Assembly (NCBI RefSeq): GCF_004348595.1
Contig: NZ_SMKD01000057.1
Span: forward strand, 1-35,020
Length of the DNA stretch: 35,020 bases
Reading direction: 5' to 3'
Source: Micromonospora sp. KC723
GTDB taxonomy: Bacteria > Actinomycetota > Actinomycetes > Mycobacteriales > Micromonosporaceae
A program made the translations under genes and the position numbers. The notes under the pieces are model-generated. The model was not told the DNA's origin. It ran no database searches and saw nothing but the letters and a program-made list of their open reading frames with translations. Each line of letters starts with the position of its first letter. Within the stretch, counting starts at the first letter, position 1. This document shows positions 31,659 through 35,020 of the stretch, one piece after another.

Positions 31659-31911
31659 CCCTGATCACCTCCGACAATCACTCAGAGTGTTCGATTCGAT
31701 TGCCTCTGTTGCATCGGCGCACGTCAGCCTATGCTCGCCCCTTGAGTGGTGCGCAACCCCCGCCGACCGGCACGACACACCCCTTTCCACATCTCACCCA
31801 GATCAACACAGGTAAATGTGGCGGCACCGAAGACATGATCGGGACGCGCTGCCGCATTGCCCGGAGGTCCGCACGGTCGGGCCGCCGGGCGGCACCGAGG
31901 AGGGCACGGCG

Positions 31912-32475
31912 ATGCGAGCACGGCATCCCCGCCGATGGACGACCTCCCTGGTCATCGCCACGGTGGCCGGGGCCGCCACCGGTTGCGGCGGCGGGCCGGA
32001 ACGGGCCGCCGGGCCGCCCGTCCGGCCGGCCGCCGACACCCGGCAGCCGAGCGCCGACGAGCGGGCCGCCGAGCAGGCGGCGCTCACCGCGTACGCCGGG
32101 TATCTGGACGCGTCGCGGGAGGCGAGCCGCGCCGGCGACCCGCGCCACCCGGCGCTCGCCCGTTTCCTGGCCGACCCGCTGCTCACCCGGGTCCGGGTGG
32201 TGATCGACCAGGCCCGCCGGCACGGCGCGGTCCGCACCGGAACGCTCCGCTCGGACCCGACGGTGACCTCGGTCAACCTGGACGCCGCCCCGCCGACCGT
32301 GGACATCCAGGACTGTCTCGACACCACCGGCTACCGGCTGGTGTACGCCAAGGACAAGCGGGTGGTCCCCGGCACCGGCGGGAGCCGGCACCTGGCCACC
32401 GCCACCGCGACCCGCTACCCGGACGGCCGGTGGCTGATCTCGACCGGCACCGCCCACGAGGACCAGCCGTGCTGA
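31912..32475 (+). CDS. putative lipoprotein of the Tad-like locus
   Basis: This encodes 187 residues from ATG 31912, with GAGGAGGGC upstream; the longer frame to 31816 is unsupported. An N-terminal signal with lipobox (TTSLVIATVAGAATGC, Cys near 24) is followed by a Pro/Ala region and a folded part: DERAAEQAALTAYAGYLDAS, ADPLLTRVRVVIDQARRHGA, VDIQDCLDTTGYRLVYAKDK, GRWLISTGTA. The pattern is that of small actinobacterial lipoproteins with an NTF2-like fold found upstream of SAF-domain genes. Its stop overlaps the next start region. It is probably an envelope component of the pilus machinery. Confidence 0.8.
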   Translation: MRARHPRRWTTSLVIATVAGAATGCGGGPERAAGPPVRPAADTRQPSADERAAEQAALTAYAGYLDASREASRAGDPRHPALARFLADPLLTRVRVVIDQARRHGAVRTGTLRSDPTVTSVNLDAAPPTVDIQDCLDTTGYRLVYAKDKRVVPGTGGSRHLATATATRYPDGRWLISTGTAHEDQPC

Positions 32476-33413
32476 CCTGGGGAGGAGGCCGCGTCCCGGC
32501 CCGCCGAACGCGGGTCAGGACGCCCCGCCGGCTGCTGGCGGGCACACTGCTGGCGCTGCTCGTCACGGTCCTCGCGCCGCCGCCGCCCGCCGCTGCGGGA
32601 GCGCCCGACTGCCCGATCGGGCAGGACGACTGCTCCATCTGGGACGACGACCCGGGCACCCCGGGCGATCCGGACGACCCCGGTGGTGGCGGTGACGGTG
32701 GCGGCGCGAAGCCGCCGGCCGCCAAGTGCCAGTGGAACGGCAGGCCGGTGGCCTGCTACAACGAGTTTCTCGGCTGGTTCAACAACGCCGACGGCTGCTA
32801 CTACAAGCTCGCCGAGCCCCAGCCCGAGGCGCCCGAGGGCAGCAAGTGGTACGTCCAGACCTGCAACGGCGGCGACCTGGGCCAGCAAACCACGGTGCTG
32901 CTGGCCACGCCTCCGCCCGGCTTCGGCGCCCCACCCGACCCGGAGGAGTTGGCCCGCCGGGTGCTGGCCCGCCTCTCCCTGCTGCCGCCCCGGATCGCGG
33001 TCGCGCCCCGCCGCGACACCGGCCCCGGCCTGGTCGGCCTGCCGGTCTGGATGTGGGCCAGCCCCGGCCGGAACTACTTCGGGCCGATCGAGGCCAGCGA
33101 CTCCGACCGGGGCCTGACGGTGACGCTCACCGCCAAGGTCGAGCGGATCGTCTGGAACATGGGCAACGACGTCAAGATCACCTGCACCGGCCCGGGCACC
33201 CCATACGACCCGAGGGGCCGACACGCCGGAAAGCCCTCACCGGACTGCGGCTACGACTCCGGCTACCCGAAGGCCGACACCTACCTGGTCAGCGCCACCA
33301 CGTACTGGTCGGTGAGCTGGCGCGGCGGCGGCGAGAGCGGCGAGATCCCGCAGACCCGGACCAGCGGGACCATCCCCATCGAGATCGACGAGCTTCAGGT
33401 GGTAACCCGATGA
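32469..33413 (+). CDS. secreted protein of the Tad-like locus
   Basis: The start is GTG 32469, which overlaps the lipoprotein stop and has GAGGA seven bases upstream. Residues about 12-42 form a signal (RRLLAGTLLALLVTVLAPPP). A Gly/Asp/Pro-rich linker leads to CQWNGRPVACYNEFLGWFNN then ADGCYYKLAEPQP, and later to GLVGLPVWMWASPGRNYFGP, VERIVWNMGNDVKITCTGPG, TYLVSATTYWSVSWRGGGES and EIDELQV. In actinomycetes such proteins are annotated 'ATP/GTP-binding', without a nucleotide site. It is a wall-exposed protein of the pilus locus. Its stop overlaps the next start as ATGA. Confidence 0.82.
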   Translation: MLTWGGGRVPARRTRVRTPRRLLAGTLLALLVTVLAPPPPAAAGAPDCPIGQDDCSIWDDDPGTPGDPDDPGGGGDGGGAKPPAAKCQWNGRPVACYNEFLGWFNNADGCYYKLAEPQPEAPEGSKWYVQTCNGGDLGQQTTVLLATPPPGFGAPPDPEELARRVLARLSLLPPRIAVAPRRDTGPGLVGLPVWMWASPGRNYFGPIEASDSDRGLTVTLTAKVERIVWNMGNDVKITCTGPGTPYDPRGRHAGKPSPDCGYDSGYPKADTYLVSATTYWSVSWRGGGESGEIPQTRTSGTIPIEIDELQVVTR

Positions 33414-34060
33414 GCCTGGTCACCCGCGACGGCGTTCCGGTCGACGCCCCGATCGCCCCGCCCAAGGTCGTCCGGCAGCGACGCACCCGCCCCGGTTTGC
33501 TCGGACTGGCGGTGCTGCTGATCGCGCTCGGCGGCCTCGGCGCGGCCTTCGCGGTCACCTCCGTCCGCGCCACCGGCAGCTACCTGGCGGTCGCCCGTCC
33601 CGTCGAGGTCGGCCGTACGCTCAGCGCCGACGACCTGGTCAGCGTCCAGGTCTCCGGCGGCGCCGGGCTGTCCCCGGTGCCCGCGAAGCGGCTCGACGAG
33701 GTGGTCGGCAAGCGGGCCGCGGTCGGGCTGGTCCCCGGCACCCTGCTGACCATGGACCAGCTCACCGACGCCCCGCTGCTCGGCCCCGGTCAGCAGCAGA
33801 TCGCGCTGGGGCTCGACCCGAGCCGGGTACCGGCCCGCAAGCTGCACCCGGGCGACAAGGTGCTGCTGGTCAGCACCCCCGCCGACAACGACGACAGCCA
33901 GGCCCCGGGCACCCGGTTCACCGGCACGGTCATCGACACCAGCACCCCGGAGAACGACGACGCGGTGGTCTACCTGGCGCTGCCCGCCCGGGACGTGCCG
34001 GCGGTGGTGGTGCTCGCCGCCCAGGAGCGGATCGCCCTGGTGCTGGTCGAGGCGGCCTGA
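33410..34060 (+). CDS. SAF-domain membrane protein (CpaB/RcpC-like)
   Basis: This encodes 216 residues from ATG 33410 (ATGA overlap with the previous gene). An N-terminal membrane helix (GLLGLAVLLIALGGLGAAFA) is followed by a SAF domain: ARPVEVGRTLSADDLVSVQV, VPAKRLDEVVGKRAAVGLVP, GTLLTMDQLT. A second half has LDPSRVPARKLHPGDKVLLV and a Pro/Thr/Asp-rich stretch. It is the CpaB/FlgA-type component of Tad (Flp pilus) systems, a periplasmic or wall-side assembly factor. Confidence 0.88.
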   Translation: MSLVTRDGVPVDAPIAPPKVVRQRRTRPGLLGLAVLLIALGGLGAAFAVTSVRATGSYLAVARPVEVGRTLSADDLVSVQVSGGAGLSPVPAKRLDEVVGKRAAVGLVPGTLLTMDQLTDAPLLGPGQQQIALGLDPSRVPARKLHPGDKVLLVSTPADNDDSQAPGTRFTGTVIDTSTPENDDAVVYLALPARDVPAVVVLAAQERIALVLVEAA

Positions 34061-34062
34061 CC

Positions 34063-34863
34063 ATGGCCATCATCGCGCTGGTCTCGGCGAAGGGCTCGCC
34101 CGGTGTCACCACCTCGGCGCTGGCCTGCACGCTGAGCTGGCACCGGCGGCTGGTGCTCGCCGAGTGCGACCCGTCCGGCGGGACGATCCTCGCCGGCTAC
34201 CTCGGCGGCGCGCTCGACGGGCCCCGGGGCATCGGCGAGCTCGCCGTCGGTGAGCTGCGCGACGGCAACCTGGAGACGGCGTTCTGGTCCCAACTGGTCG
34301 ACCTGGACGCCCCGAAGCGGGAACGCCTGCTGCTGCCCGGCGTGGTCGACCCGGCCCAGGCCGGCAGCGTCAGCCCGCTCTGGCAACGCTTCGCCGACTT
34401 CTTCGGCGAACTGGAGAAGGGTCGCCCCCCGTACGACGTGATCGTCGACTGCGGCCGACTCCAGGTCGGCAACCCGCCCTGGCCGATCCTGCGCGCCGCC
34501 ACGGTGGTGCTGCTGGTCACCCGGGCACGTCTACCGGAGCTGTCGGCCACCCGGTCGACGGTCCGGGCCATCGAACGGGACTTCACCACACACCGGGTGC
34601 CGCCGGACACGCTGCGGCTGCTGCCGGTCGGAGACGGCCACGGCACGGGCGAGATCGCCAAGGCGCTGCGGGTGCCGGTGATCGCCCGGCTGCCGGAGGA
34701 CCGGCGTACCGCCGACGTGCTCAGCCTCGGCGGCACCATCCGGGCCAACCGGCCGCTGATGCGCGCCACCGCCGCGCTGGAGGCACCGGTGCGGGCCCTG
34801 CTGGACCGCCGCCGGGCCCGGCTGGCCTGGCCGGCGAACCAGGGGGTGCCCGATGTGGTGTGA
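34063..34863 (+). CDS. CpaE/MinD-like protein with degenerate Walker A
   Basis: This encodes 266 residues starting two bases after the SAF gene. The start MAIIALVSAKGSPGVTTSAL is the ParA/MinD/CpaE P-loop, but where KGGxGKT is expected it has KGSPGVTT: the first lysine (Lys10) is kept and the second is Val15. ECDPSGGTILAGYLGG (Asp of the switch) and VIVDCG follow. CpaE-like proteins position the Tad pilus machinery. The missing lysine suggests weak or no ATP hydrolysis, as seen in several actinobacterial relatives. It precedes a CpaF-like ATPase gene. Confidence 0.85.
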   Translation: MAIIALVSAKGSPGVTTSALACTLSWHRRLVLAECDPSGGTILAGYLGGALDGPRGIGELAVGELRDGNLETAFWSQLVDLDAPKRERLLLPGVVDPAQAGSVSPLWQRFADFFGELEKGRPPYDVIVDCGRLQVGNPPWPILRAATVVLLVTRARLPELSATRSTVRAIERDFTTHRVPPDTLRLLPVGDGHGTGEIAKALRVPVIARLPEDRRTADVLSLGGTIRANRPLMRATAALEAPVRALLDRRRARLAWPANQGVPDVV

Positions 34864-34907
34864 GCCGGCCCGGCCGGCGCGGACGCGCCGGGGGCGGGAG
34901 GCGCGCC

Positions 34908-35020
34908 GTGCGGTTTGAGCCGGTCCACCACGACCCGCGTGTGCAGCAACCGGGGGCGACGTCGACGATGCCACCGCTGCCCCCGGCCAACGGCCACCAC
35001 CCCCCGCCGCCGGTCACGCC
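34908..35020 (+). CDS. start of a CpaF/TadA-like secretion ATPase, cut by window end
   Basis: GTG 34908 has GGGAGG six bases upstream. The 37 codons read MRFEPVHHDPRVQQPGATST followed by a Pro/His-rich stretch, which is the usual disordered start of actinobacterial CpaF/TadA ATPases, placed directly after a CpaE-like gene. No catalytic motif is in the window, so the call rests on position and the N-terminal style. Confidence 0.6.
   Translation, partial: MRFEPVHHDPRVQQPGATSTMPPLPPANGHHPPPPVT

Noticed and set aside
1..35020. CRISPR array or secondary-metabolite cluster
   Set aside because: No regularly spaced repeats seen, and no PKS, NRPS or RiPP genes recognised.

Overview
The window is high-GC actinomycete DNA, most likely from Micromonosporaceae (a Micromonospora-like organism). 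This is inferred from base composition, abundant GTG starts, a pSAM2-type integrative element (AICE) and gene families typical of that group. It was read by eye only, with no database search.

Layout: (1) 1-1395: an NAD-dependent epimerase running off the left edge and a small Cys-containing protein. (2) 1576-6081: a decayed zone. It holds a truncated Tat lipoprotein start, an integrase relic, an intact YefM/YoeB-type toxin-antitoxin pair with a palindromic operator, a degenerate tRNA-Lys 3' copy (2948), one intact TIGR04222-type membrane protein, and relics of an AbfB-domain protein, a VOC protein and an unknown protein. (3) 6082-16478: an AICE integrated in tRNA-Lys(TTT). A 28-bp identical copy of the tRNA 3' end lies at 6082 and the tRNA itself at 16452-16523. 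Its core is a GntR regulator, small AICE proteins, an FtsK-type DNA translocase, an Spd-like membrane protein, an HUH Rep, Xis and a tyrosine integrase. Cargo includes a secreted Kelch protein and a guanylate-kinase-like gene that lost its P-loop. (4) 16524-22726: chromosomal-looking genes: DUF488, a divergent RidA/WYL-regulator pair around a 19-bp palindrome, a secreted trypsin-like protease, and a divergent MFS/ROK-regulator pair. (5) 22723-23403: the 3' halves of a tetR gene and a DUF4386 gene, fused head to head by a deletion. (6) 23530-26501: a possible signalling cassette of a secreted four-cysteine protein, a transmembrane Ser/Thr kinase whose extracellular C-terminus is homologous to that secreted protein, and a translationally coupled FHA-HTH protein. 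(7) 26947-30639: a zinc-ribbon-like protein, a GH65 glycoside phosphorylase and a PAP2 phosphatase. (8) 30681 to the right edge: the start of a Tad/Flp-type pilus locus (prepilin peptidase, lipoprotein, secreted protein, SAF/CpaB-like, CpaE-like, start of a CpaF-like ATPase).

The most interesting candidate is the kinase cassette at 23530-26501. The exported protein and the kinase sensor share one domain with four matching cysteines, and the next gene joins a phosphothreonine-binding FHA domain to a DNA-binding domain. That suggests an outside-to-promoter pathway formally similar to PknH/EmbR but with different parts. The second theme is repeated integration at one tRNA-Lys, leaving three graded tRNA copies and reciprocal gene truncations.
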